A stretch of DNA of 5,631 nt from Thermoanaerobaculia bacterium (GTDB lineage: Bacteria; Acidobacteriota; Thermoanaerobaculia; Multivoradales; UBA5704), in NCBI GenBank assembly GCA_025937035.1, contig JAICSG010000304.1, positions 1 to 5,631 of the forward strand, written 5' to 3'. How positions within the stretch are numbered: the first letter of the stretch is position 1; each line of letters opens with the position of its first letter. A program made the position numbers and the translations under genes. Of this stretch, positions 1 through 5,287 are shown one piece after another. The notes beneath the pieces were generated by a model that saw nothing but the letters and a program-made list of their open reading frames with translations, was not told the DNA's origin and ran no database searches.

Positions 1-1
1 C

Positions 2-517
2 GCGCTCCTGCTCTTCCGCGAGACTCTGGTAACGACCAAGGACTTCCTTCTGGTCGCCGCTATCGGAGAAGCCTTGGATCGTCATGGCCCCACAGAGCCG
101 TTGCGGGCCTGGCTTACGGATAGCGATCCCAGAGCTCGCCAGGGGGCCTGCTTCGTCATGGAGTCTCTCGGAGGGTCGGCGGAGTTGGAAGCCATGGCTC
201 TGTCTCTCTTACAAGATTCTAGTTGGGATGTCCGCGCTGCCGCCCGGGTCGCTCTTGAGGATCTTCAGCTATCCAGGGAAACGGCGCGTCTCGCCAGAGA
301 GGTTAAAAGGGAAGGGGCACTCAGCCGGAGATGGGTCCTCGTCGACGCGGCTCTCACCATCGGCTATCCCGGTGTTGTGGCCGGATATGGAGCCCACAGC
401 TGGTTTGGACCGATGATCGAGGGGCAACCCTATACCCTGCGGACGCACGCCCTTTCAAAGCTGGAAGAGAAGCGAAAGAAGCTTCGGGACACTCTCGCCA
501 AGCGGGAGCGCTCCTGA
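2..517 (+). CDS. HEAT-repeat protein, C-terminal part (5' end outside window)
   Basis: The frame is open from the first bases of the window to the TGA at 515-517, giving 171 residues. A TTG at 74 could be read as a start, but the repeat pattern continues in frame upstream of it and no ribosome binding site is visible, so I treat this as a partial gene. About the first 90 residues show alternating amphipathic helices with the HEAT-type signature: D-S-D-P-R-A-R-Q-G-A followed by a second unit with S-S-W-D-V-R-A-A-A-R-V-A-L. HEAT units of this kind form protein-binding solenoids. The last 80 residues are different, with a Gly/Tyr-rich hydrophobic stretch (I-G-Y-P-G-V-V-A-G-Y-G) and then a Lys/Arg-rich helical tail ending K-R-E-R-S. 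There is no catalytic motif in the visible part. An enzymatic or membrane domain could lie upstream, outside the window. The gene converges on the oxidoreductase gene with a 52-nt gap. Confidence 0.75.
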   Translation, partial: ALLLFRETLVTTKDFLLVAAIGEALDRHGPTEPLRAWLTDSDPRARQGACFVMESLGGSAELEAMALSLLQDSSWDVRAAARVALEDLQLSRETARLAREVKREGALSRRWVLVDAALTIGYPGVVAGYGAHSWFGPMIEGQPYTLRTHALSKLEEKRKKLRDTLAKRERS

Positions 518-518
518 G

Positions 519-560
519 AGCGGCGGCTCGACGAATCACATTGGGCGAGATTACGCCGCT
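519..560. terminator. Possible bidirectional hairpin between convergent genes
   Basis: AGCGGCG at 519-525 pairs perfectly with CGCCGCT at 554-560, and an inner CTCG (527-530) can pair with CGAG (546-549). The element fills the 52-nt gap between the HEAT gene stop (517) and the oxidoreductase gene stop (570), where a shared terminator would be expected. No T-run follows on either strand and the loop is long, so a canonical intrinsic terminator is not shown. It may simply be GC-rich chance pairing. Confidence 0.35.
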
Positions 561-569
561 GAGCGGGCA

Positions 570-2972
570 TCACCCGATCCGGATTCTGCGGAAGAGCACG
601 CGCCCGGTGTGCGCCTGGACGCCCACGTAGCGGGGCACCGCGGCCGTGCCCGGCAGGCCGCGGTCGGGATGGGCCCCGTCCGACCCCGCGGCGAAGGTGA
701 ACGAGGTGACCTGGGTGCCGTTGAGGAGCACCGTGTAGGTCTGGCCCTTGACCCGGATCTCGTACTGGTTCCACTGCCCCGGCGGCAGGGCCGGGATCTG
801 CGTCAGCGTCTGCCCGGGCTGGTCGTAGACGGCCCCCGTCCGGTGGATCGGCGTGTCCCCGTGCTCGTCGATCTGGACCTCGAAGCCGAAGTCGACCCCG
901 ACCCAGGCGGTGTTGTCGTACCCCTTGCTGTCGGGATGGGGGAACCGCACGAAGACCCCGGAGTTGTCGTCCTCCCGGGTGCGCATCCACTCCAGCCGCA
1001 GGGTGAAGTCGGCGGCCGTGGGCGTGACACACCAGAGGAGCCCGAGACCGTCCCCCGGCACCATCTCGAGGACGCCGCCGGCGGCGAAGAAGGTGCCGCG
1101 GCCCGCCATCCGCCAATTCGCGGTGCCGACGCCGTCGAAGAGGGCCGTGAAGCCCGCCTCGGCCACGTAGGGGGCCGGCGCGGCCACCAGATGCTCCGCC
1201 AGCCGCCGCGCCAGCGCCACGCCGGTCAGCATCGGATTGGGCGAGCCGATGGACGGGAAGAGGCACGGGCCCAGCGCGTAGGCGTTGGCCACGTGATGGA
1301 ACCGGCAGTCCGGGCCGGTCACCGAGCTCGTGGGGTCCTCCCCCATCCACAGCGGGCCCGCCTCGTGGTGGGTGGTGCCGAGGCCGTCCCGGCGCGGGGA
1401 GGTGAACGGCAGCACGGTCTCGGCCCTCACCCCCGCCGCCATGGGTTGGACCTTCTGGGGGGCGAGGACCTCGTACGCCTTCCCGCCGGCGAACACGAGG
1501 GCGACGTCGTCCGAGGCCTGGTCCATCGCCTCCCACAGCTCCAGGTCCTTGGCGCTCGGCGCGATCGAGACGAAGGCCCGCCGCACGCCGAATTCGTCGG
1601 GCTCCGGATCGAGCCGCACGAAGCTGCCCGGGTTCTGGGGCTCCATCTCGCCGATGCCGCGGATGGTGATCACCACCTCCGTGTCGGTGGCGGCGCGGAA
1701 CCTCTCGAAAGTATCGACGTCGGGGATCTTCTTGAACAGCTCGGCCTCGGAGTCCTTGTTGTCCAGGTTGTCCAGGCCCGCGGCGGTGATCTGCAGATGG
1801 AAATGCCCCACCTTGCCGTCCTGGCTGTAGGTGTGCCGCCCCTTGACGAACAGGGCCGAGGCCGCCAGCTCCTGGACCGTGGCGCTCAAGCCCGCGATCG
1901 AGGAGCGCGGGACCCGGATCGTCAGGTTCGAGCGCAGGTGGGCCATCAGGCCCTTGCCGGGCAGCCCTTCATTGGGGATGCCGCCGAAGGAGAGGAGGGC
2001 CAGGCGGGCGCTCTCGATCGTCGCCGCCGCCACCACCACCGACCCTCCCGGAGGCACCGGCACCGGGCCGTGCTGGGTCTCCACCCGGGTCACCCGGCCG
2101 CCCTCGGTGACCAGCCGGGTGACGTGGGTGTCCGCCACCACCATCAACTGCTTCTTGACGTCGTCTCCCCCCGAGCGGCTGAACGAGAGCCGGGCCGCCT
2201 TCATCAGCAGGGGGAGGGCACTGAACTTGTTGAACGGGAAGCAGCCGGGCCGGGTCTGGCTCTGCACCGCGAGCGGCGCCTCCAGCGTCATCAGGTCCCG
2301 TTGGGCGGGCGGGACGTCCGGCAGGTGCAGGGGGAGCTCCGCCAGCGGGATCGCCGCCGGCACGTCGCCCGCCGTGATGCCGTCGAAGAGCTGCTGGCGC
2401 AGCGCCCGGTGGAGCTCGCCGTCGATGAAATCGTTGGTCGTATCGGTGCCGATCTGCTCCGCGGCCTCGACAAAGAACCGCCCGTTGAGGTCGGCCATCA
2501 CCTCCGCGGGCCACGCGATGGTCTCCTCGTCCAGGAGCCGCGGCGACCAGCCGCCGAAAAAGACCGAGCGCCCGCCCACGCAGTACGCCAGGCCCGGGAA
2601 CGGCGTCGGCGAGTGCCAGGCCAGCCCCCAGACCTCCGACCGCGGCTTGCCGTCCTGTCCGGCCGCCCGCAGGTCCGCGATCCGCGTGGGCCCGGGGGGG
2701 TCCAGCCCCAGGACCGGCAGGTTCTGCACGTGCTCCGGCACCGCCAGCAGCCCGGCCTCCAGGACCAGAATCCGTTTGTTGGGATCGCGATAGAACAGGC
2801 TCTGGGCCAGCACGGAGCCGAAGGAGCCGCCCCCGACGACGATGACGTCGAAAGGCCGGGCGTCCGGACGCGCGGCGGTGTCGATGCTCGCCATCGCCTC
2901 GTCCCAGGTGTTGCAGACGTAACGCCCCAGGACGTCGCGGCTGAAATGGGTGGTCTCGGTCGAAAGAGCCAT
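570..2972 (-). CDS. FAD-dependent GMC oxidoreductase fused to a C-terminal DUF1080 (3-keto-disaccharide hydrolase) domain
   Basis: The protein has 800 residues. Residues 42-54 form a Rossmann FAD site (D-V-I-V-V-G-G-G-S-F-G-S-V), with an acidic residue closing the second strand at E72 (I-L-V-L-E-A-G). Residues 131-144 (C-V-G-G-R-S-V-F-F-G-G-W-S-P) match the conserved GMC flavin-contact loop. The GMC C-terminal domain spans about 520-596, with T-H-H-E-A-G-P-L-W-M-G at 534-544 and G-S-P-N-P-M-L-T at 576-583; N579 matches the conserved catalytic Asn. From 606 to 799 comes a full DUF1080 domain (Pfam 3keto-disac_hyd): G-F-T-A-L-F-D-G, L-R-L-E-W, D-N-S-G-V-F-V-R-F-P, F-E-V-Q-I-D-E, R-T-G-A-V-Y, P-G-Q-W-N-Q-Y-E-I, and V-L-F-R-R-I-R-I at the end. 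The linker is only about 10 residues (A-P-A-P-Y). In known 3-keto-glycoside pathways, GMC-type dehydrogenases oxidise glycosides at C3 and DUF1080 proteins cleave the 3-keto product. One polypeptide doing both is my inference. There is no signal peptide, so a cytoplasmic location is likely. The start is fixed by AAAGGAGA at 2979-2986, 6 nt upstream. Confidence 0.9.
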   Translation of the reverse strand: MALSTETTHFSRDVLGRYVCNTWDEAMASIDTAARPDARPFDVIVVGGGSFGSVLAQSLFYRDPNKRILVLEAGLLAVPEHVQNLPVLGLDPPGPTRIADLRAAGQDGKPRSEVWGLAWHSPTPFPGLAYCVGGRSVFFGGWSPRLLDEETIAWPAEVMADLNGRFFVEAAEQIGTDTTNDFIDGELHRALRQQLFDGITAGDVPAAIPLAELPLHLPDVPPAQRDLMTLEAPLAVQSQTRPGCFPFNKFSALPLLMKAARLSFSRSGGDDVKKQLMVVADTHVTRLVTEGGRVTRVETQHGPVPVPPGGSVVVAAATIESARLALLSFGGIPNEGLPGKGLMAHLRSNLTIRVPRSSIAGLSATVQELAASALFVKGRHTYSQDGKVGHFHLQITAAGLDNLDNKDSEAELFKKIPDVDTFERFRAATDTEVVITIRGIGEMEPQNPGSFVRLDPEPDEFGVRRAFVSIAPSAKDLELWEAMDQASDDVALVFAGGKAYEVLAPQKVQPMAAGVRAETVLPFTSPRRDGLGTTHHEAGPLWMGEDPTSSVTGPDCRFHHVANAYALGPCLFPSIGSPNPMLTGVALARRLAEHLVAAPAPYVAEAGFTALFDGVGTANWRMAGRGTFFAAGGVLEMVPGDGLGLLWCVTPTAADFTLRLEWMRTREDDNSGVFVRFPHPDSKGYDNTAWVGVDFGFEVQIDEHGDTPIHRTGAVYDQPGQTLTQIPALPPGQWNQYEIRVKGQTYTVLLNGTQVTSFTFAAGSDGAHPDRGLPGTAAVPRYVGVQAHTGRVLFRRIRIG

Positions 2973-2978
2973 GAACGA

Positions 2979-2986
2979 TCTCCTTT
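2979..2986 (-). promoter_or_regulatory. Shine-Dalgarno site of the GMC-DUF1080 gene
   Basis: AAAGGAGA on the - strand lies 6 nt before the ATG at 2972. It supports that start over an upstream extension. The long frame that continues to 3022 is a different frame and has no recognisable protein. Confidence 0.8.
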
Positions 2987-3094
2987 CACCCTGATTTTTT
3001 GATCACATCGCCACATCTCCATAGAGCGATGATGATCGATTCCTCATCAGTCCCCTACCCTCCGTTCAGGCGTTCTTTGAGCGAAAAATGTTAC

Positions 3095-3235
3095 AGATCA
3101 ATTGTAGCCCGTCTCATGGCAGGTGTCATCGCCGTCCCCGGCGATCCCCTGGAGGACGCCGGCCAGTTGGAGAAGGTCGGCTTCGTAATGAAGGGGGGCG
3201 GCGTGGTGGTGAAGGACGAGATGACGAAGCACTGA
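3095..3235 (+). pseudogene. Remnant of an amidohydrolase C-terminus
   Basis: Read from 3095, this frame gives R-S-I-V-A-R-L-M-A-G-V-I-A-V-P-G-D-P-L-E-D, then Q-L-E-K-V-G-F-V-M-K-G-G, and stops at TGA 3233-3235. This closely resembles the C-terminal strand block of metal-dependent amidohydrolases of the imidazolonepropionase-like group. There the usual text is G-S-I-x-P-G-K-x-A-D-x-I-A-V-x-G-[DN]-P-L followed by L-x-x-V-x-x-V-M-K-G-G. Only about 45 residues of a protein normally over 400 long are present. The catalytic metal-binding barrel is absent, the sequence upstream of 3095 does not continue the family, and no ribosome binding site precedes the frame. I read it as the decayed end of a deleted gene. 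A tiny expressed protein is possible but less likely. Confidence 0.6.
3101..3129 (-). promoter_or_regulatory. Sigma70-like promoter for the GMC-DUF1080 gene
   Basis: On the - strand, ATGACA (3129-3124, five of six matches to TTGACA) is followed by a 17-nt spacer and TACAAT (3106-3101, five of six matches to TATAAT). Transcription would start near 3094, giving a leader of about 120 nt before the ATG at 2972. The leader is more AT-rich than the surrounding genes. I saw no convincing riboswitch fold in it. The promoter overlaps the amidohydrolase remnant on the other strand, which fits that remnant being non-functional. The identification rests on matching the consensus by eye. Confidence 0.5.
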
Positions 3236-3275
3236 GGGGGATCTCGTGTATCATCGATGGGCTCCCTGGAAAACA

Positions 3276-3304
3276 CCGGGGGCGTGTCGCAACCACGCCC
3301 CCGG
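3276..3304 (-). terminator. Intrinsic-type terminator of the HTH/coiled-coil operon
   Basis: There is a perfect 11-bp inverted repeat: CCGGGGGCGTG at 3276-3286 and CACGCCCCCGG at 3294-3304, with a 7-nt loop. It begins 19 nt past the TAG (3324-3326) of the last coiled-coil gene. On the - strand the stem is followed by TGTTTTCC, a short U-rich stretch. On the + strand no T-run follows, so the - direction is favoured. The stem could also stop + strand transcripts that run through the amidohydrolase remnant. Confidence 0.7.
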
Positions 3305-3323
3305 ACCCCGAGAGGCCTACTGA

Positions 3324-3728
3324 CTACTTAGCGGTGGCAGAGGCTCCCAGGGGGCACCCTTTCACCTGGCACCCAGAGCCGGCCCTGGCCTTCACCGCTC
3401 TGGGGAGAAGCGCCTTCATCCCGAATTCCGCGAGCTTCGGGCTTCGCCTCCCATAGACGAGCCGGGCTCCGGATTCCAGTCGAGCCGCCAGATCGCGGCC
3501 GAGCCGGACCAGGGCGTGGAGATCCTGAGTGACCTGGAGAGATTCCGACTGGAGGCTCAGCCTCCGCTCCCGCGCCGCCCTGGTGTCCTTCAGGGCGGCT
3601 TCGAGCTGGGCCCGGCAGTGCTCCAGCGCGGGGAGGTCCTCCTGGTTGGCTTCGGCGCCGGCCAGCAGGCGCTCCCACAGGGCGACGACGGCGTCCAGCG
3701 ACTTCCGGGACGGTTCCTGCCTAGACAT
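3324..3728 (-). CDS. Small coiled-coil protein with terminal KLAEFG motif (paralogue 2)
   Basis: The protein has 134 residues and I cannot assign a named function. Residues 12-90 are almost entirely helical and rich in Leu, Ala, Arg, Glu and Gln, with heptad-like spacing typical of a coiled coil. There follows V-Y-G-R-R-S-P-K-L-A-E-F-G (91-103), a motif I associate with multi-copy hypothetical proteins of environmental bacteria, which is inference from memory of sequence patterns. The C-terminus is short and basic and carries two cysteines, C120 and C125 (G-C-Q-V-K-G-C-P). Residues 18-103 align without any gap to residues 14-99 of the neighbouring upstream gene product, with 27 of 86 identities, so the two genes arose by tandem duplication. 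The ATG at 3726-3728 overlaps the end of the upstream gene by 8 bp (ATGTCTAG), which implies translational coupling. A purine-rich AAGGAAGGG lies just before it. No signal peptide or membrane segment is visible. Confidence 0.85.
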   Translation of the reverse strand: MSRQEPSRKSLDAVVALWERLLAGAEANQEDLPALEHCRAQLEAALKDTRAARERRLSLQSESLQVTQDLHALVRLGRDLAARLESGARLVYGRRSPKLAEFGMKALLPRAVKARAGSGCQVKGCPLGASATAK

Positions 3729-4149
3729 GAGTCCCTTCCTTTCCTTGCGTCGATTCGGTCTGGTTGTGAGCCGGGGTCTGCGCGCTACCCACGGTGGGCG
3801 GCGGCGTGCCCGTAGCCTGCGACTTCTTCCCCCGGCGCTGTCGCGGCGTCACCCCGAACTGCGCGAGCGCCTTGCTCGCCGTGCCGAGGTGGACGACCGC
3901 GAAGGCCCGCAGCTTCCGGGCCGCTTCGCGCCCATCCTCGATCACCTTCGTCAGCTTCTGGGTAACCCCCATTCTCTGGCCTTCCAGGCTCTCCTGCTGA
4001 ATCTTGAGATCCCTTGCCTGGGCCAGCAGAGCGTCGAGGTCGCCCTTGAGAGGATCGACCCCTGGCAGCATCGGAGCGTTCTGAGCGCTGGCTCCGAGAA
4101 CGGCCTCCCAGTCCCGGAAGACCTTTGCTTGGGCTGTAATCTTGGGCAT
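3721..4149 (-). CDS. Small coiled-coil protein with ALAQFGVTPRQRR motif (paralogue 1)
   Basis: The protein has 142 residues with no named function. Residues 14-85 are helical, with Leu, Ala, Lys, Asp and Gln patterns that suit a coiled coil (for example L-D-A-L-L-A-Q-A-R-D-L-K and Q-K-L-T-K-V-I-E-D). Then comes H-L-G-T-A-S-K-A-L-A-Q-F-G-V-T-P-R-Q-R-R (88-107). The remainder (108-142) is a Thr/Pro/Gln/Ser-rich tail that looks disordered and is absent from its paralogue. The core aligns without gaps to the downstream gene product, from W14 to G99. The start ATG at 4147-4149 has AAAGGA at 4157-4162, 7 nt upstream. The gene follows the PCD-like gene by 28 nt and overlaps the next gene by 8 bp, so it sits inside one transcription unit. 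A basic patch (P-R-Q-R-R-G-K-K) after the FG motif could contact nucleic acid, but that is speculation. Confidence 0.85.
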   Translation of the reverse strand: MPKITAQAKVFRDWEAVLGASAQNAPMLPGVDPLKGDLDALLAQARDLKIQQESLEGQRMGVTQKLTKVIEDGREAARKLRAFAVVHLGTASKALAQFGVTPRQRRGKKSQATGTPPPTVGSAQTPAHNQTESTQGKEGTHV

Positions 4150-4177
4150 CGTTCGTTCCTTTCCTGGTTTCGCCCCC

Positions 4178-4543
4178 TCAACCCACGTGGTGGGCGAGGG
4201 TGAGCACGTTTTCGGTGAGCGGCCCCGGGCCCTGCTCCTCCTGGGGCGAATACAGCGAGATGTGGACTGAGCTGCCGATCAGCTTCAGCATCGCCGGCAG
4301 CTCCGACGACGAGGCCAGACCGGAGACGAACGTCATGAAATGCGCCGCCGCCGTCGCCGACGGGAAGGTGCGGATGGAATTCAGCACCGTCCCCGTGGGA
4401 TCGAGGCTCCAGCCCGGATGCGCCGCGAGCCACTCCTGGACCCGCTCCGGCTTGAGCTCCTGGCGGATCCGCTCCATGGCTCCGGACCACACCTCGTTGA
4501 TCACCACCTCCACGATTCGAGACACTACGGACCTGGTCGTCAT
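4178..4543 (-). CDS. Pterin-4a-carbinolamine dehydratase (PCD)-like protein lacking the catalytic His motif
   Basis: The protein has 121 residues. Residues 31-118 follow the layout of the PCD/DCoH fold. P-G-W-S-L (43-47) and a strand ending T-F (59-60) are followed by an A-A-A-H-F-M-T-F-V helix (65-73). V-H-I-S-L-Y-S (93-99) matches the V-x-I-x-L-x-[ST] strand, and P-L-T (108-110) with L-x-L-A (114-117) matches the G-L-T-x-x-D-x-x-L-A ending. The hallmark [N]-H-H-P active-site motif is replaced by S-S-E-L-P near 79-83, so dehydratase activity is unlikely. A binding or regulatory role would be more plausible, since the DCoH fold is known to serve as a dimerisation cofactor and PCD-like proteins act as Rubisco assembly factors. 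An extra N-terminal helix of about 30 residues precedes the domain. The frame is open to an ATG at 4576, but I chose the ATG at 4541-4543 because AAAGGAG sits 6 nt upstream of it. The fold assignment is by eye from a divergent sequence. Confidence 0.6.
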   Translation of the reverse strand: MTTRSVVSRIVEVVINEVWSGAMERIRQELKPERVQEWLAAHPGWSLDPTGTVLNSIRTFPSATAAAHFMTFVSGLASSSELPAMLKLIGSSVHISLYSPQEEQGPGPLTENVLTLAHHVG

Positions 4544-4549
4544 GGACGA

Positions 4550-4556
4550 CTCCTTT
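4550..4556 (-). promoter_or_regulatory. Shine-Dalgarno site that fixes the start of the PCD-like gene
   Basis: AAAGGAG on the - strand lies 6 nt before the ATG at 4543, the same spacing as in the oxidoreductase gene. The alternative ATG at 4576 would add 11 residues, and its only AAAGG is too far upstream to be well placed. Confidence 0.75.
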
Positions 4557-4591
4557 CGAACATCCGGCGCCTTCATGACGCCGGAAGACCT

Positions 4592-4960
4592 TTATTTGGC
4601 GTTCCCCGCCAGCTCCGGGGACAACCGGCTCAGCCAGGGCTTCAACACCCGGCTGATTGTCGAGAAAGAGCGGGCAAGCTCCAGGAGCTCCACGGAAGAG
4701 ATCCCTTCCGCCGGCGCGTCGCCGAGGCCGAGCTCCCAGAAGGGGATTCGCAGCACCTCGCTCAGCAGCGTCACATCCTCCAGGCTGGGAATGTGCACGC
4801 CTCTCTCCCATTTGCTCAGCCGGTCCCGCGACATCTCCAGCCGCCTCGCCAGCTCGCTCTGCGACCACTTCCGGCGCCTCCGCGCCTTGACGAGGGCCTT
4901 CCCGAACTTCTTTCTCCGTGCTTCCTGCCGCGCTTTCCGCTGTCTCATGGGCTCGCTCAT
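4592..4960 (-). CDS. XRE/Cro-family helix-turn-helix transcriptional regulator
   Basis: The protein has 122 residues. The first 31 are strikingly basic (R-Q-R-K-A-R-Q-E-A-R-R-K-K and K-A-R-R-R-R-K). Residues 20-75 form a complete XRE-type HTH: W-S-Q-S-E-L-A-R-R-L-E-M-S (32-44), then the recognition helix and wing R-L-S-K-W-E-R-G-V-H-I-P-S-L (47-60), and L-L-S-E-V-L-R-I-P (65-73). The last 45 residues are helical and unassigned, so no ligand-binding domain is evident. It is the first gene of a - strand run of four, 48 nt before the PCD-like gene, and most likely controls this cassette and itself. The start is uncertain: no good Shine-Dalgarno precedes the ATG at 4960, and M5 (ATG at 4948) has only a weak GAGCGAG upstream. 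A short transcript leader or leaderless translation is possible. Confidence 0.88.
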   Translation of the reverse strand: MSEPMRQRKARQEARRKKFGKALVKARRRRKWSQSELARRLEMSRDRLSKWERGVHIPSLEDVTLLSEVLRIPFWELGLGDAPAEGISSVELLELARSFSTISRVLKPWLSRLSPELAGNAK

Positions 4961-4971
4961 GGCCGCATATG

Positions 4972-4998
4972 GTCAACCATGAATTCCTATCCGTCAAC
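4972..4998. promoter_or_regulatory. Direct repeat upstream of the HTH gene, possible operator and -35 region
   Basis: GTCAAC occurs at 4972-4977 and again at 4993-4998, exactly 21 bp apart, which is two helical turns. On the - strand, leading into the HTH gene, each copy reads GTTGAC, and the outer one contains the TTGACG -35-like hexamer. I found no good -10 hexamer at the right spacing. An autoregulatory operator is plausible for an XRE regulator, but two hexamers are weak evidence. Confidence 0.3.
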
Positions 4999-5273
4999 TT
5001 AGATCACTGAACAGCATCAAGAGATTACTTCCTGATTTTCTTGGATGGATTCGACAAATGGAGACGAATTTATTTTTTCAGGCGATCCCACGTCTTCTTC
5101 CCAGGGAGAAAAGCCCTATCCTGGCGGAATCGACGGCCACGAAAAGAAGGGGGAGAATGACAGCGTCAAGAGGGGAGATTTACGCCCCTGTTCGCCAGAT
5201 CCGGGGCACTTTGATTGGAGAATCGCCCCGCGGGCATCCGGGCCATTCCGGCTCCGGGTCCGCTCCACGGGCC

Positions 5274-5280
5274 GAGGAGG
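5274..5280 (+). promoter_or_regulatory. Shine-Dalgarno site that fixes the start of the secreted-protein gene
   Basis: GAGGAGG lies 7 nt before the ATG at 5288. It selects this internal ATG over the much earlier in-frame ATG at 5045 and places the signal peptide at the N-terminus. Confidence 0.8.
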
Positions 5281-5287
5281 AGCTCGA

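Larger units (their letters stand above)
4961..5287. other. Divergent intergenic region
   Basis: These 327 bases separate the divergent HTH gene and secreted-protein gene. The part from about 4980 to 5080 is markedly more AT-rich than the rest of the window and probably holds both promoters. For the + direction, a TTCGAC at 5050-5055 and TATTTT at 5071-5076 are spaced only 15 nt apart, so the match is poor. A + frame is open from 5045 into the secreted-protein gene. Its upstream part looks like no protein I recognise, and its translation runs directly into a signal peptide, so I treat 5045-5287 as non-coding leader. No RNA gene was recognised. Confidence 0.5.

Noticed and set aside
430..1536. 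A 368-codon - strand frame overlapping the oxidoreductase gene
   Set aside because: It is Arg/Gly/Pro/Ala-rich shadow sequence in another frame of the same strand, with no recognisable motif.
609..3002. A 797-codon open frame on the + strand, antisense to the oxidoreductase gene
   Set aside because: It is a high-GC shadow of the - strand gene. Its translation is dominated by Arg, Gly, His and Val with no domain, while the - strand frame shows clear GMC and DUF1080 motifs.
2999..3094. The + strand frame upstream of the amidohydrolase remnant, giving a 78-residue protein in total
   Set aside because: It starts at a TTG without a ribosome binding site, and its first 30 residues do not match the amidohydrolase family, so a complete small gene is not supported.
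4200..4982. A 260-codon + strand frame antisense to the HTH and PCD-like genes
   Set aside because: It is Ser/Arg-rich shadow translation. The opposite strand encodes a textbook XRE helix-turn-helix.
3951..4997. A 348-codon - strand frame across the HTH, PCD-like and coiled-coil genes
   Set aside because: It overlaps three better-supported genes with ribosome binding sites and coherent protein motifs, and its own translation is low-complexity.
5045..5287. N-terminal extension of the secreted protein to an ATG at 5045
   Set aside because: The extension would bury the signal peptide at residue 82, has no family resemblance, and lacks a ribosome binding site, whereas GAGGAGG sits 7 nt before the ATG at 5288.
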